A stretch of 64,000 nucleotides of DNA from Cyrtodaria siliqua (lineage: Eukaryota; Mollusca; Bivalvia; Adapedonta; Hiatellidae). A program made the position numbers and the translations under genes. The stretch covers positions 248,001 to 312,000 of the forward strand of contig JAWPHD010001444.1 of the NCBI GenBank assembly GCA_037043455.1, written 5' to 3'. This document shows positions 1 through 10,505 of the stretch, one piece after another. Under the pieces are notes generated by a model that was not told the origin of the DNA, did no database searches, and saw only the letters and a program-made list of their open reading frames with translations. Each line of letters starts with the position of its first letter. The stretch's first letter is position 1.

Positions 1-1400
1 AGTGAAGTGAGAGTGTTATTCTTGGATGTTACCATTTACACAACATAACATATTACAATGTCAAATATACGTGGAACCCTATTGGTTATTTAATGCACCA
101 GCTCTTAGTTTAACGGCTTTCTTACAAAACCTTGCTAGTTTTATCAGTAGTGATTTTTTATCTGTATTTAGAAGATTAGTGAACTTAAACATATTTGGGC
201 GGTTTGTAAAATATGCTGGAATATGGGATTTTCTCAAATCATGATAATAAGGGCAAATAATAATGAAGTGATTTTCATCTTCAATATCGTTTAAAGTACA
301 TAGTGGGCATTTCCTTTGGTTTCTTTCAATATTTCTGTGTCGACATGTTTGTATGGATAATTTATGAGAAGACAATCTGATTTTAGTGATCATATTTCTA
401 TATTTCAAATTATCTAGAATTTTAAGATAACTTGATATTTCAAAACTGGATTTAAGATCCCTATATATGTATAATGATGAACAAATTGCCATATCAGCGC
501 GCCAATGTGTGACATATATGTCTCTTAGGCGATTAAGTAGTAATGGAGTGAAGGTATTTCAATTAACAGATTTTGGGTACAACCATATCTCATTGAATCA
601 CGAGTTTTGTAGAATATCTCGTACCTTTGTAGACCAGTTTATAATGCGGGGATTGCCATCTATCTCATTTCTTTGTTTGTTGATAATGATTTTTAATATA
701 CAATTAGCATCTTTATTACCGTACGTACATCTTTAGCCAGTATTTGATGATTCGTATATACCTTGAAATGTATAATGGATATCGACCGGTTTCTGCGTAG
801 AGCGATAAAGTGTTTGTTGACGTTTTAACGTTTAGTATCCATTTATATTTTTTTTATGAACCAGCTCTATATTATCTGCCTTGATGTGTCCACAAACCTC
901 ACAGCCATAATTTAAAATAGACAGTTCGTACAAATCAAAAAGATTAAACATATATCCATATTCCGCTTAATGTTTAACAAGGAATTCATTTCACGTCGAG
1001 CTTTATCTTTAAATGTATTAATTGCTGGTATGAATGAACCACTGCTGGATAGAACAATGCCTAAATAATTTACTTCCTCGATCAACGTTCCAGAATATGT
1101 CCATGAGTATTATTCTTGCCTAAGCGTTTCGCCTTTTCTAAAGACCACAATTTTTGTTTTTCTGATATAAACATTAAGATTCCATTTTAAGCAATAATTT
1201 TCTAGATTGTTTCGAGATCCTTGTAGGCCTTCTTTTGTTTCTGACAAATGATAAAATATATATAGAATTTATTATATTGTGATACCAACATTTAAATTGT
1301 GTTGCAGATTATGTTCAGTGTCATTTAGGAACAGGGAAAACAATATCGGTGATGTTATCTCCCCTTGAAATAGCCCTAGGTCATTGTTGAAAAAGTCTGT
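1..1400 (-). mobile_element. LINE retrotransposon fragment (CR1/Jockey-type RT), decayed
   Basis: Minus-strand remnant of a non-LTR retrotransposon polymerase. Reading leftward, an RT palm segment (QGEITSPILFSLFLND) lies at about 1375-1320. The segment before the RT thumb (LNVYIRKTKIVVFRKGE) lies at about 1185-1117. The C-terminal zinc motif lies at 400-230. Order and spacing match the second half of a LINE ORF2; endonuclease and RT fingers are absent, so the copy is 5'-truncated near 1400. Many stops and shifts interrupt it between 500 and 1300. The left edge may continue beyond the window. The closest relatives inside the window are the LINEs at 4082-5150 and 57612-59300. The family name is inferred from the motif style, not from a search. 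Confidence 0.8.
79..492 (-). pseudogene. LINE ORF2 C-terminal domain with CCHC-like zinc motif
   Basis: A 137-codon open stretch encoding the end of a LINE polymerase. It contains KIRLSSHKLSIQTCRHRNIE followed by a Cys-X2-Cys...His-X4-Cys pattern (CPLC, then HFIIIC), which is usual near the C-terminus of CR1/Jockey-like ORF2 proteins and probably helps bind template RNA. It is the best preserved part of the minus-strand LINE fragment. The apparent Met start is internal to the polymerase and is not a real initiation site. It ends with a normal stop, followed on the left by the element's own 3' sequence. Not expected to make a functional protein. Confidence 0.75.
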
Positions 1401-1429
1401 TACAACATTTAAATATTTGATACATAAGA

Positions 1430-1888
1430 TACTCAAGAGGGAGAACAGAGAGAAACGAAAGAGTATGCGAAATTTGTAACACTAAATATACTGCAGACGA
1501 GTACCATTTTATTTTGATCTGTACTACTTACTCTAACATTAGAAACAAATACATTCCTAAATATTACACAACTAGACCAAGCATGTTTACATTTGTGGAA
1601 TTGTTACTGTCATTAATCTTAGTTTAAGTAAATTAATTTCCGATGTACTTGTATTGAGGCTATCTACATCCATTTTAACAGACTCAAAAACACTATATGT
1701 CTTATTTTAGAACATCCTCGTTTATCATTGACATACCATAATATGGGTATGTTTTTGTTTGTTTAAATATGTATGAAACAAAGAAAAATGTAATGATTAT
1801 TTTGTTGTATTTGCAATGTTAAAATCTGTCACGTGTGTATATATTATAATTATCATATAAAAACTGTAATAGTTTAAGTCAATACAAG
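1430..1888 (+). mobile_element. LINE 3'-end fragment, plus strand
   Basis: A second, differently oriented LINE remnant. The frame containing ERNERVCEICNTKYTADEYHF then ILIC shows the same Cys-X2-Cys...His-X4-Cys C-terminal motif as the neighbouring minus-strand copy, and stops at about 1627. An AT-rich 3' untranslated region follows and runs straight into a TGTC/TC microsatellite, the usual form of 3' tail for CR1-like LINEs. Only the last 65 or so codons are present, so this is a severely 5'-truncated insertion. Confidence 0.7.
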
Positions 1889-1915
1889 TGTCTGTCTGTC
1901 TGTCTGTCTGTCTGC

Positions 1916-1942
<27 letters not shown>
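1889..1942. repeat. (TGTC)n/(TC)n microsatellite
   Basis: About seven TGTC units followed by TC dinucleotides. It sits exactly at the end of the plus-strand LINE fragment and is probably the expanded 3' tail of that insertion. Confidence 0.9.
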
Positions 1943-1946
<4 letters not shown>

Positions 1947-2130
1947 ATAATTTTTGTCATGCACTTTTTTAAAGTCAACAAAGCAGCAGAATAGTTTGCT
2001 TTTATTCGTGATTTGTTTAATTAGTGCGTGCACTGAAAATATAGCGTAGAGACTGCCACCTAATTAATAGTGGACACATTCATTAAATGTGTCATAATTA
2101 ATAATAAGTCGTGGAGGGCATGGATGTACT

Positions 2131-2345
2131 AATGGACATTGTTCCTGGGGCTCTCGTTAGTCCGTTAGACTACTTTGACTATAACTACGTGACTGGGTCA
2201 TTCCGTACTGTGATGGGACAATAAGGAGTGTTGAGATTCCGACGGACGCCACCTAGATTTGACGAAACTCAGTGGCACCACGGAGGATTGAACCCGGGCC
2301 ATGCGGTTACAAATCCATCGCGCTACCGACTGCGTCACACCAGCC
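2131..2345 (-). mobile_element. tRNA-derived SINE
   Basis: On the minus strand the head reads as a tRNA-like promoter: an A-box-like stretch (GACGCAGTCGGTAGCGC) near 2330 and a good B box (CCCGGGTTCAATCC) near 2290. A non-tRNA body follows down to about 2131. This is an RNA polymerase III-driven SINE layout. No intact cloverleaf with paired acceptor ends is visible, so it is not called as a tRNA gene. The 3' boundary is approximate. Confidence 0.6.
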
Positions 2346-2820
2346 CTCAGTGAGCCACCAAGCGAGGCTGACAAATCTGTGCCAGCATCTCAACTCTGGT
2401 GAGAAGACAACATACGAGTTTTTACATTCAGTTGGAAAGTGAATACGCCTACACTAAATAGTCACTGTAAATCGTGACTGTAAATAGTCATTGAAGAAAA
2501 TCTCGGGGAACAGAAACAGTGTAATATGCTACACGTACGAGTATATCTAAATGTGCTACATATAATTTAGTGGGGTTCTTTTTATCTCAATAGTTAAGGA
2601 ATCATGTACTAATGCTTTGGTTTATTACTACATCCCATTAAGCCATCCCATTAGTGGTATACTAAAATACAGTTCTGTACACATAAATATATATAATACT
2701 GTTTGTATGTTTGTTTGAAATTGTATTAAAGTGTAGTGTATGTTTGCATGGCATTAATGTTTTGTTCTTTCATTCATTAATACCACATTCTATAGATAAA
2801 TGCAATGTCATATCTAATGG
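2346..2820. other. Unassigned AT-rich DNA
   Basis: No gene, RNA or recognisable repeat seen. Confidence 0.5.
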
Positions 2821-2900
2821 GAGAGGTTTTGTCCACCTTTGCAAATTCTTGGGAGGGGTTTTGTCCACCTATGAAAATTCTTGGGAGGGGTTTTATGGGA
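2821..2900. repeat. Short tandem repeat, about 30-bp unit, ~2.7 copies
   Basis: The phrase GGGAGGGGTTTTGTCCACC followed by an AATTCTT block recurs at about 30-base spacing, with the last copy diverging into GGGAGGGGTTTTATGGG. Seen directly; no coding meaning assigned. Confidence 0.7.
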
Positions 2901-3104
2901 CATTAGTGCGGACTCAAATTTGAGCTCTTGTAGCTCTTGTAGTTCGGTGAAAAGGATGTCTTTAAATATCTATGTAAACAGTGACCCCGTGGTCACCATT
3001 TGAACACACTCGTTAGAGGTCTATAGTGCATGCTACATACAACATATAAGATCTCTAATTGAGTTTTGGTTTCAGATAAGACGATTTTTTAAAAACTTTT
3101 TTCT

Positions 3105-3680
3105 CTATATAAACATATAAACGTCGAAAAGGAAATGCAGCTTTCACATAACACAGTAAACCCCAAAACACGCAAAACGACAAACATGAATGGTAATGTT
3201 AATAAGGAATAAGACAAATGACGTCACAAACACAGACAGGGTTGACAATAGGGCTACCGCCTTCGAACGGTGTGGCAAAAAAAGGCCGCTTGGGGTTTAA
3301 ACCAGGTTTTAGGGTGCATCAAACCTCATACTTTCCCTACTGTCAACCCAATAAAACGGGACAGTGTAAATAAACAAATCCCCGCCATGAACTATTCTAT
3401 AATCAACAAGACAGCATCAATAGACATTATATTTATTAAAACACAAAGATGCTGGTGTATATATGAATACAAACGACAATAACATAGAAATAAGTATAAA
3501 AGTCGAACAGGAAATGCAGCTTTCACAACACAGTTAACCCCAAAACACGCAAAACGACAAACATGAATAGCAATGTTGATAAGGAATAAAGGCATGTGAC
3601 GTCAACTACAAAAAATAATAGCCTAGAAATAGGTATAAAAGTCGAACAGGAAAACAGCTTTCACAGAACACAGTAAATAT
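3105..3680 (-). mobile_element. Penelope-like element 3' tail, with repeated terminal segment
   Basis: Minus-strand copy of the non-coding 3' tail that follows the RT gene at 11913-12420. Shared landmarks: the CCCCGCCATG block, a TTTAAACC segment, the GGGCTACCGCC block and the terminal A-rich GGAAATGCAGC motif. No coding part is attached. The terminal roughly 100-base segment is present three times (about 3121-3230, 3500-3600, 3635-3680), so the outer end of the tail has been tandemly repeated around the rest. Identification as a PLE tail rests on the linked copies elsewhere in the window. Confidence 0.7.
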
Positions 3681-4081
3681 TATGCTCCACATGTATTGTT
3701 GATTTTGTTATATGTTTTACATTTTATTACATAAATATGTTTTAAATTATTTGCAAGTTTCTAATTGAAACACTGCATAAAACATTATTTGATCATAATC
3801 AGTTTTTTCTATTCTGGGGACTTAATAATATTTACAAGTCACTCCAATGATTAAATATTTACCATTTAAAATAGTAAACAAGTGAAATATGTCCTTGGTT
3901 TCATAACTTTTTCTGAGAAAACGAAATAGAAAAAGAAATGAAAAGGGGATATTTATACTTTAAAGCGAACATGTTTATATTTTAAACTTATAACAATATT
4001 TCTTCTGCATAATACATCTTTTGTCTAAACAATTCACTATATATCACATAAAGTTCGAATTTGCATACTAATTAAAGTTGT
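3681..4081. other. Unassigned AT-rich DNA
   Basis: Very AT-rich, no open frame with family resemblance, no repeat structure noticed. Confidence 0.5.
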
Positions 4082-5150
4082 TCATAATGATATCGATAAA
4101 AATACACAGTTTCTTGAGTATAAGCGGATGTTTATTAATTTAGCCATTAATGTTTTTAATTTTATAGCATTTGGCTGTATAAAATCGTACGGTTTTGTAT
4201 ATTTGGTTCTTTGTTCCTCGAATTGGTTAGAAACTAACAAAAAATGGAATTCGTCTCCGAGGCCATGTTCGCAATACATACACCGTTTTCGTTTAAAGGT
4301 ATACTTTACCATCTTCCAATGTCTATTGGAAGCCTATAATTTCGTGTGCGGAACATAAAAAGCGTTTACAAAGTAAGGGAGGCAATAATGAGATATATGG
4401 GCTTTGTTCAAATGTGTTTAAAAACATTCTATAAATAACACTCGATGATGAAATATTAACAGTCGATGACCATTTTTGTATAAATATATCCTTCAGTTTT
4501 TGGTTTGATGATTTTATCAGCCATTTGGCATTACTAAAACTTTGTGAATACCATATTCCAGAGAAACCTAGAGAACATATTTCGTTTTTAACATTGTTTA
4601 TCCACTCTGGCTTTATCATTTTATTTTCATGTAATGCGTGCACTACAGAATATACTAGGGAGGATAGTTTATTATCCATTTCATTACCAGGATGAGATGA
4701 TTCGTGTTTTAATATCGATAGATTGAGGCAGTATTCCCAATTCTCCATATATCATATCGGACGGTGTTGCATATTTAAGATTAAATATATATTTATAAAA
4801 TTTCAGTTGAATTCTCTCAATTATGTCGATGTTACCGAAAACCCATAATTCGGAACCGTATAATAATACTGTTTTTATTGTTTTATTAAAAAGGTCAATT
4901 TGCATATCACATGGGCGGTCTAAATAGCGTATCTTTTTTAAAAGGACAAATAATGCCTTATTTCCTTGTTCATCTGTATGTTTTTTCGCAATTGCATAGG
5001 AACCACTGCGATCGAGCTGTATGCCAAGACACTTGTATTCATTAACTATTTCAACAATTTCATTATTTAATGTAAATTTCAGATTTTTCTTAAGTCTGCC
5101 TTTGCTAAAAATCATTATTTTTGTTTTAGATGTGTCACAGGATGACATAT
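4082..5150 (-). pseudogene. LINE ORF2 3' half: RT thumb to zinc motif
   Basis: Minus-strand LINE polymerase fragment, 5'-truncated near 5150. It begins with a thumb entry typical of the family (TSKTKIMIFSKGRLKKNLKF at 5140-5080). It continues through NEYKCLGIQL and the LLYGSELW block, then about 140 residues of linker (4748-4323). It ends in a zinc motif (RCMYCEHGLGDEFHFLL, with the final Cys replaced by Ser in VSNQF) at 4290-4210. Three overlapping frames are needed, so there are frameshifts at about 4740 and 4320. The loss of the last Cys of the motif is a further sign of decay. Family name inferred. Confidence 0.8.
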
Positions 5151-5570
5151 ACAGGTATTAAGAACCTCTATATCTCACCATTGTGTTTGTGGTTCAAACA
5201 TTTAATCGTTCATCATCTCTTTTCATCACTCATTTCATCTTTCAATCTACTTTCTCTTTACCTTACGTTAGACATTTCAAATTAGGATTACCACCTTTAA
5301 ACTTCAGTAATATTTCACAGGTGAGTAAATTTAACCTTTGACACAACTAACCTGGCGGGAAAATCATGCGCGCAGTTGAACATCTCAGTTAGTAGAGAAA
5401 GGACAGAAGCTATTGCAATTTTGCAATCTTTATATTTATCTTGTAAAAGAAAATATATATATTCAGGTTAGTAATATGTTTGTTTATGAGACATGTATCC
5501 ATCATTGTGTTAATTACTTTTCTCAGGAAATGGTTATTTTAGGAGTTAATTAGTTAATAAGAATTCCTAA
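5151..5570. other. Unassigned DNA between two LINEs
   Basis: Lies between the 5'-truncated end of the minus-strand LINE and the endonuclease of the plus-strand LINE. Part may be the 5' region of the latter, but I see no ORF1 or promoter motif. Confidence 0.4.
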
Positions 5571-5574
5571 TAAT

Positions 5575-6230
5575 GAAAACATAGACATATGTGGCATATC
5601 GGAGCACTGGCTCTATGAGAAAGATATACATTTTTTAAATAGTATCCACCATGACTTTTGTGGTATAGGTAAATCAGACTTTGACTTGTCATTGCCGGGG
5701 TGTCGAAAGGTGGGCAAAGGAGGAGTTGCTATTATTTGGCGTAAACGATATCAAAACGCTATTATACCCCTAGATTTTGATAATGATAGAATTATCGGTG
5801 TTCAGTTACAGATAGAGCAAGGTTATTTTGTTTATGTTATCCAAGTTTACACACCATGTAAAAACAACTCAATGAACACGTTTAGAGAGCATCTAGATAA
5901 ACTTCGTGATGTCGTTAACATGTATTCTGAACGGGGTAGAGTAATAGTGATGGGCGATTTCAATACACATCTCCAAGGCGCTCACTATTTGAAACAAAAC
6001 GATAATCGAGGAATGGAACTAGATTAATGAATGATCTTAACTTATGTGCTGTGGATACCATGTCCATATGCCAAGGTGCACGATCGAGTTATGTCTCTTA
6101 TGATTGTATATATCAGTCTCTTATAGATCACATACTGTCCCTATTGAATGTATAGATATTATAAACAGATGTGAAATACTTGATGATAATTGCCTCAATG
6201 TTTCTAGGCATAGACCGATAATTATACAAT
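5575..6230 (+). pseudogene. LINE AP-type endonuclease domain
   Basis: The domain nicks target DNA to prime reverse transcription. The open frame runs from at least 5575 (before the first Met at 5686), showing ICGISEHWL with the catalytic Glu, then KGGVAIIW, VYVIQVYTP and VIVMGDFNTH (the GDFN catalytic block). After a shift near 6028 the reading continues as MNDLNLCAVDTMSICQG. After another near 6150 it ends in VSRHRPIII, where the usual Ser-Asp-His has Arg in place of Asp. Order and spacing match the exonuclease-endonuclease-phosphatase fold of LINEs. Two frameshifts and the altered last motif indicate a dead copy. Confidence 0.8.
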
Positions 6231-6884
6231 TAGAAATTGAGATACGTTTTACAAAGAATGACTGTGTAAGGAGACCTACCAGGTGGCATAAGATAAGTCA
6301 ATCTATGTTGGAAATATACAAAACGGAACTGACTTCTAAATTAGAACATGCAATTGAGCGCGTGAGAATGCACGATGAACATGTAAAAGATGATATTAAC
6401 AAATTGTATACAGGAAATAACTATTAAAGACATGCACCGGAATATGCGAGTCAAACGACAATGAATGGCTTTCGGAAGGTAGACCCAGCTTGCCGGAAAA
6501 TATAAGTTTTAAACAGTACATCAAAACGCAAAGCGTAAATTTCGTTAACTATCACCGCAAGTTAGCAGGGGCTAATATTTGCGTGATAGAGACGACGAAA
6601 TAGATAAAGTAGCGTCAATTAACAGTGCCCTTTTCTGCAAAGCTTGTTAATAAAAGAAAAACAAAATCATGCTCTAGTGCTGGTAGTGATTAAATTTTGC
6701 GATAAGATTTACAGAGATCCACAAGATATAGTTGACCAATGGGGTAAACTATTTTGCTGAACTGGTATTCAGACAGAAAAAAACATTTTAATAATGAATT
6801 TTATAATCACGTTAAATCGGTCGTTCGTTCGGAGACTAAAAAGATCCCAGTTGAATGTGGGTCAATCTACATGATATAAGCGGT

Positions 6885-7880
6885 CGAGGACTTAGAAGCA
6901 GGTTGTATTAAATGCCTAAAAAACGGTAAAGCATGTGGTATCGATGGTGTTTCATAATGAACTCCATAATACACGGTGGTGCTACGTTAGAAAAAAATAT
7001 TACTTGATTTATTTAATCAAATGTTGAATAACACATATGTTCCTTCCTCTATGAAGGCAATGGTATGATAAATCACTCTACACAAAGGTGGTCATAAGCG
7101 GAAGGATGCATCCTAACAATTACCGTGTGCTTATAACATTGTCATCGTCGATTCTAAAGTTGTATGAGCGCATTGTATTAAAACGACTACAAAGTTAGTA
7201 AGTTACAAGCCTATACATGGGTTACAAGGAGGATTTCAAGAGCAAATGGAGTTGCGTTATGACGTCATTGTTATTTCCGCGAATGTAGTTTATATTGTAA
7301 AGAAAATGGAAGTAAACTAATTTAGTTGTTTTCACTCTGACTTCTAAAACAAGCTTTTGATAGACTTTGGCATGATGGCCTTTTCTACAAAGCTTCGTAA
7401 GCTTAATATTCCACACAAACTATGGTTGATGATAGTTGAAATGCACGAAGGCATGTCTAGCTGTGTCTTCAATAAGGTTTCAAATCGGACTGGTTCACCT
7501 ATAAAAACAATGGTACCAGACAAGGCCGGGGTCGTGGTCTCCCTTTCTCTACTCTCATGCTTCTTAAATGATCTTATTGAAGAGCTCTGTGATTGTAATC
7601 TCGGCTTAAAAATAGGCAACATAAAGTTATGTTGCCCTATCCGTGGCTGAGATATGACTTTATTAAGTCTTTTCAAGCATGGACTGCAACGTATGCTAAG
7701 GCATCTGCTACGAATACTCGTGTTTTATGGGTCGTTACGAATACAATTCTTCGAAATCAGCAGTTTATGGTTCTAAATGAAACTAAATTTGCCTATAATA
7801 ATACAAACAGAGCATGGATGCTCGGCAATGACAATGTCAACGAGTTGAAAATTTATCCATTTGGGAATAACGTGCAGTAA
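6885..7880 (+). pseudogene. LINE reverse transcriptase domain, fragmented
   Basis: Pieces of RT appear in the expected order but in different frames. They are LEAGCIKCLKNGKACGIDGV (about 6893-6952), HPNNYRVLITLSSSILKLYE (about 7110-7170), QGGFQEQ (about 7225), and then a 97-codon open stretch 7357-7650. That stretch contains KLRKLNIPHKLWLMIVEMHE and a segment aligned with the catalytic region. The expected Asp-Asp pair of the palm is not clearly preserved. RT copies the element RNA at the nicked target. Several frameshifts and stops, including within the palm, make this a pseudogene. Confidence 0.75.
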
Positions 7881-8590
7881 ATACTTGAAAATTAACAGAT
7901 AATATAAAGTCTATTGCAATAAAATTAGAGGCACATATTTTAGTTTGGTAAACTCTGGTCTGTTTGACAATGGTCTGCAGCCACTAACATGTAAGACACA
8001 TTTACAATGCTGTGGTTCTTCCAAAAGCGCCCTATATGCAGTGAAATGTTGGTATTTTTTGAGTATGACGTGATGTTTTTAACTATTAGAGAGGTCACAT
8101 CGACTATGCGTAACACATATGCATGGTTTTCATATTAGAACAAGAACAGATGTGGCTTTAAGTTTTGCTTAATTGTTACCAATTGCATCTGAGATAGACC
8201 GACGGAAACTACTCTCTGGGACAAACTGTGTAGGTTACAAAGAGATTGTTGCAGGTAAAACAGCTGTTTTTTAATCAGGATAAGCCGCATTTACAATTAA
8301 CAACCTGTTTGACATGTTTTATTTCAGACGATATACACTATCCTTAATAGATATGGCCTTTCGCATTTCCTGGACGGTTACGTTTCGAAGGTCACTTTCC
8401 TAGCAAACTGTGCCGGAAAAAGCTAGTGAATGGTAAAATATATGAACTATAACCACTGAATTGAACAATAGGCTTGCTGAACCTGAATTTATAAGGTTTT
8501 TGCTCAATTCATAGTAGCTATAGAGAATCCAATGTATAGTTATATGCTAGAAGTCACCCAACATCTCTCAAATATTGTAAGACTGTTTGT

Positions 8591-8773
8591 GTGATTATTG
8601 CAAATATAACGAGAATAAATGAAAACTGCAAAAGGTGTGATGTTATAACAAACAATGTTGTTGACCATTGCATATGCAATTGCCCATACGTAGCAAATGA
8701 AAGAACTAATTTGTGGTTAACAATACAAAACCAATTTGGATTAACATGTAAAAGAAACCCTTTCGGCGCTTAA
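8591..8773 (+). pseudogene. LINE ORF2 C-terminal zinc motif
   Basis: A 60-codon stretch with Cys-X2-Cys (CKRCD), then DHCICNC with the His-X4-Cys-like tail, the standard C-terminal signature of this LINE group. It is followed by about 340 bases of 3' untranslated sequence and an (ATT)n tail, fixing the 3' end and orientation of the element. Confidence 0.65.
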
Positions 8774-9110
8774 CAAAAGCGACGTTGTTAATGTGTTCCT
8801 TGGTGCCAACAGTAACATGATTGAAACACTTCTCTCAGATGAAATAGACCGGTTTTATGGTACGATATTTAGGTGCATACATTGGGTGTGGTTAAAATAT
8901 GTAACAGTGTAAACATAAAGTTAATTATATAATAATGAATGCTTCAGCGCCAGTTCCTGGCACAGAATTTGATTTTGCTTGATTTTGCATATATACCTGC
9001 CAACATGTATATACGTTTTTGTTTTGTTTGTGTAATTATTTTGTAATTGGTTATCTGTCATTGTTGTTTTGTATACTATGTGAATCTTCTATATGGAGGA
9101 AATAAAGAAT

Positions 9111-9132
9111 ATTATTATTATTATTGTTATTA
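9111..9132. repeat. (ATT)n microsatellite tail
   Basis: ATT repeats directly after an AATAAAG signal at the LINE 3' end. Confidence 0.85.
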
Positions 9133-9364
9133 GGTCTGAATGTATTTTCCTATACCAATACTTTACTTGTGATTTATATTAATTGAGATGCTATTTCGCA
9201 TTCATCATTGTTATTTCCATTCAGGCATTGTCTTTGTTCATTTTATTCATGTCATCATTATCATGCATTAGACTCATACATTGTTATAAATATATATTCA
9301 GATATACAGAGAACCACGAATCTTGTTATTAACTCCAAACACCCCAGAATGAGGCGGCGACATA

Positions 9365-10265
9365 TAATTCAATAAACGTGGTTCTGGGACGGAGAAAAGA
9401 CAACTTCTCTGCGGTTTTGCATCGACTTAGAAAGCTGAATGCTCGAACCGTACGAGATGCATATTCAATCCCCAGAATTGACGAGAGTATAGACACACTT
9501 AAGGGGGCCATAGTAGTTTCAGCAAGCTGGACCTTCGAAGTGGATACTGGCAGGTTCCACTAAGAGAACAGGATAAACAGAAGACTGCTTTCTCGCTCGG
9601 ACCACTTGGTTCTTTGAGTGTGAACGCATGGCCTTCGGTTTGACCAACGCTCCAGCTACGTTTCAAAGGTTGATGGAGAAGACGATGGAGAGAACTACAT
9701 TTGAGAGAATGTCTCATATATCTGGACGACATTATCATCTTTTCCGCACGTTTTTAGGAACACTTGCAGCGCCTTTGGGAATGTTTTTCTGAGATTAGAA
9801 GACCACAACCTCAAGCTCAAGGGTTCCAAATGTGATTTTTATAAGAGAGAAGTAATTTATCTCGGACATGTCGTTTCGGAGGATGGGAGTGAGAACGGAT
9901 CCTGGAAAGACCAGTGCCTATTAGGAACTGGCAAGCTCCTAAGTCCGTCAAGGAAGCAATTCCTGGGATTTACAGGTTACTATCGGGCGATTCATCAAAG
10001 ATCTATGCTAAGATTGCCAGACCACTTAATGATCTCCTTGTAGGACATCCGACACAGAAGAAGAACCTATGTAAGAGGAAGAAGACACCGTGGAAATGGG
10101 GACAGACGGAGGAAGAGCATTTATTACTTTGAAGGATAGGTTATCATCACCGCCTGTATTGCGGATACGCAGACTATTCCCAACCATTTCTAGTCAGTAC
10201 TGATGCTTCCTGGCGAAGGTCTTGGCGCAGTTTTTTACCAGAAACAGGACGGACAGGAAATATAG
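9365..10265 (+). pseudogene. Gypsy-type LTR retrotransposon pol relic (RT to RNase H)
   Basis: Fragments of a Gypsy/Ty3 polymerase in three frames. They include KLNARTVRDAYSIPRIDES (RT fingers, about 9435-9485), MAFGLTNAPATFQRLMEKTM (about 9628-9690) and a catalytic LDDIIIFS (about 9721-9745). Then come NWQAPKSVKE (about 9928-9955), ARPLNDLLVGHPTQKK and KTPWKWGQTEEE (about 10015-10125), and the RNase H start with a TDAS-like block near 10200. This order is diagnostic of Ty3/Gypsy pol. Neither integrase nor LTRs are visible here, and stops and shifts occur about every 100-200 bases. The right edge meets the PLE copy at about 10500 through 240 bases of unassigned DNA. Confidence 0.85.
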
Positions 10266-10505
10266 CATATATAGGAAAAGATATCAATAGAAAAAATGCA
10301 ATAGTTTAGTAATGTATTTTAATTGCAAAATGCCATTTTTCCTGTATCCGCACAGTAATATTCACGTACCCAAATGAACTATTATCAATAGCAATGTAAT
10401 CTTCAACGTCTTATCTAGGGGCAGTTGAAAATCCAGTTTTTTAATTTGTAATAGCCAATCACTATAAAACTTACAAATATTGTAAATAAACACATTCTCA
10501 AAATC

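Larger units (their letters stand above)
5571..9131 (+). mobile_element. LINE retrotransposon, nearly complete ORF2, decayed
   Basis: A 3.6-kb plus-strand element carrying, in order, an apurinic-type endonuclease (5575-6230), an RT domain (about 6885-7880), a C-terminal zinc motif (8591-8773), a 3' untranslated region and an (ATT)n tail (9111-9132). The arrangement is that of CR1/Jockey-type LINEs. No ORF1 is recognisable upstream. Numerous frameshifts and stops make it inactive. It abuts a Gypsy relic on the right. Confidence 0.8.
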
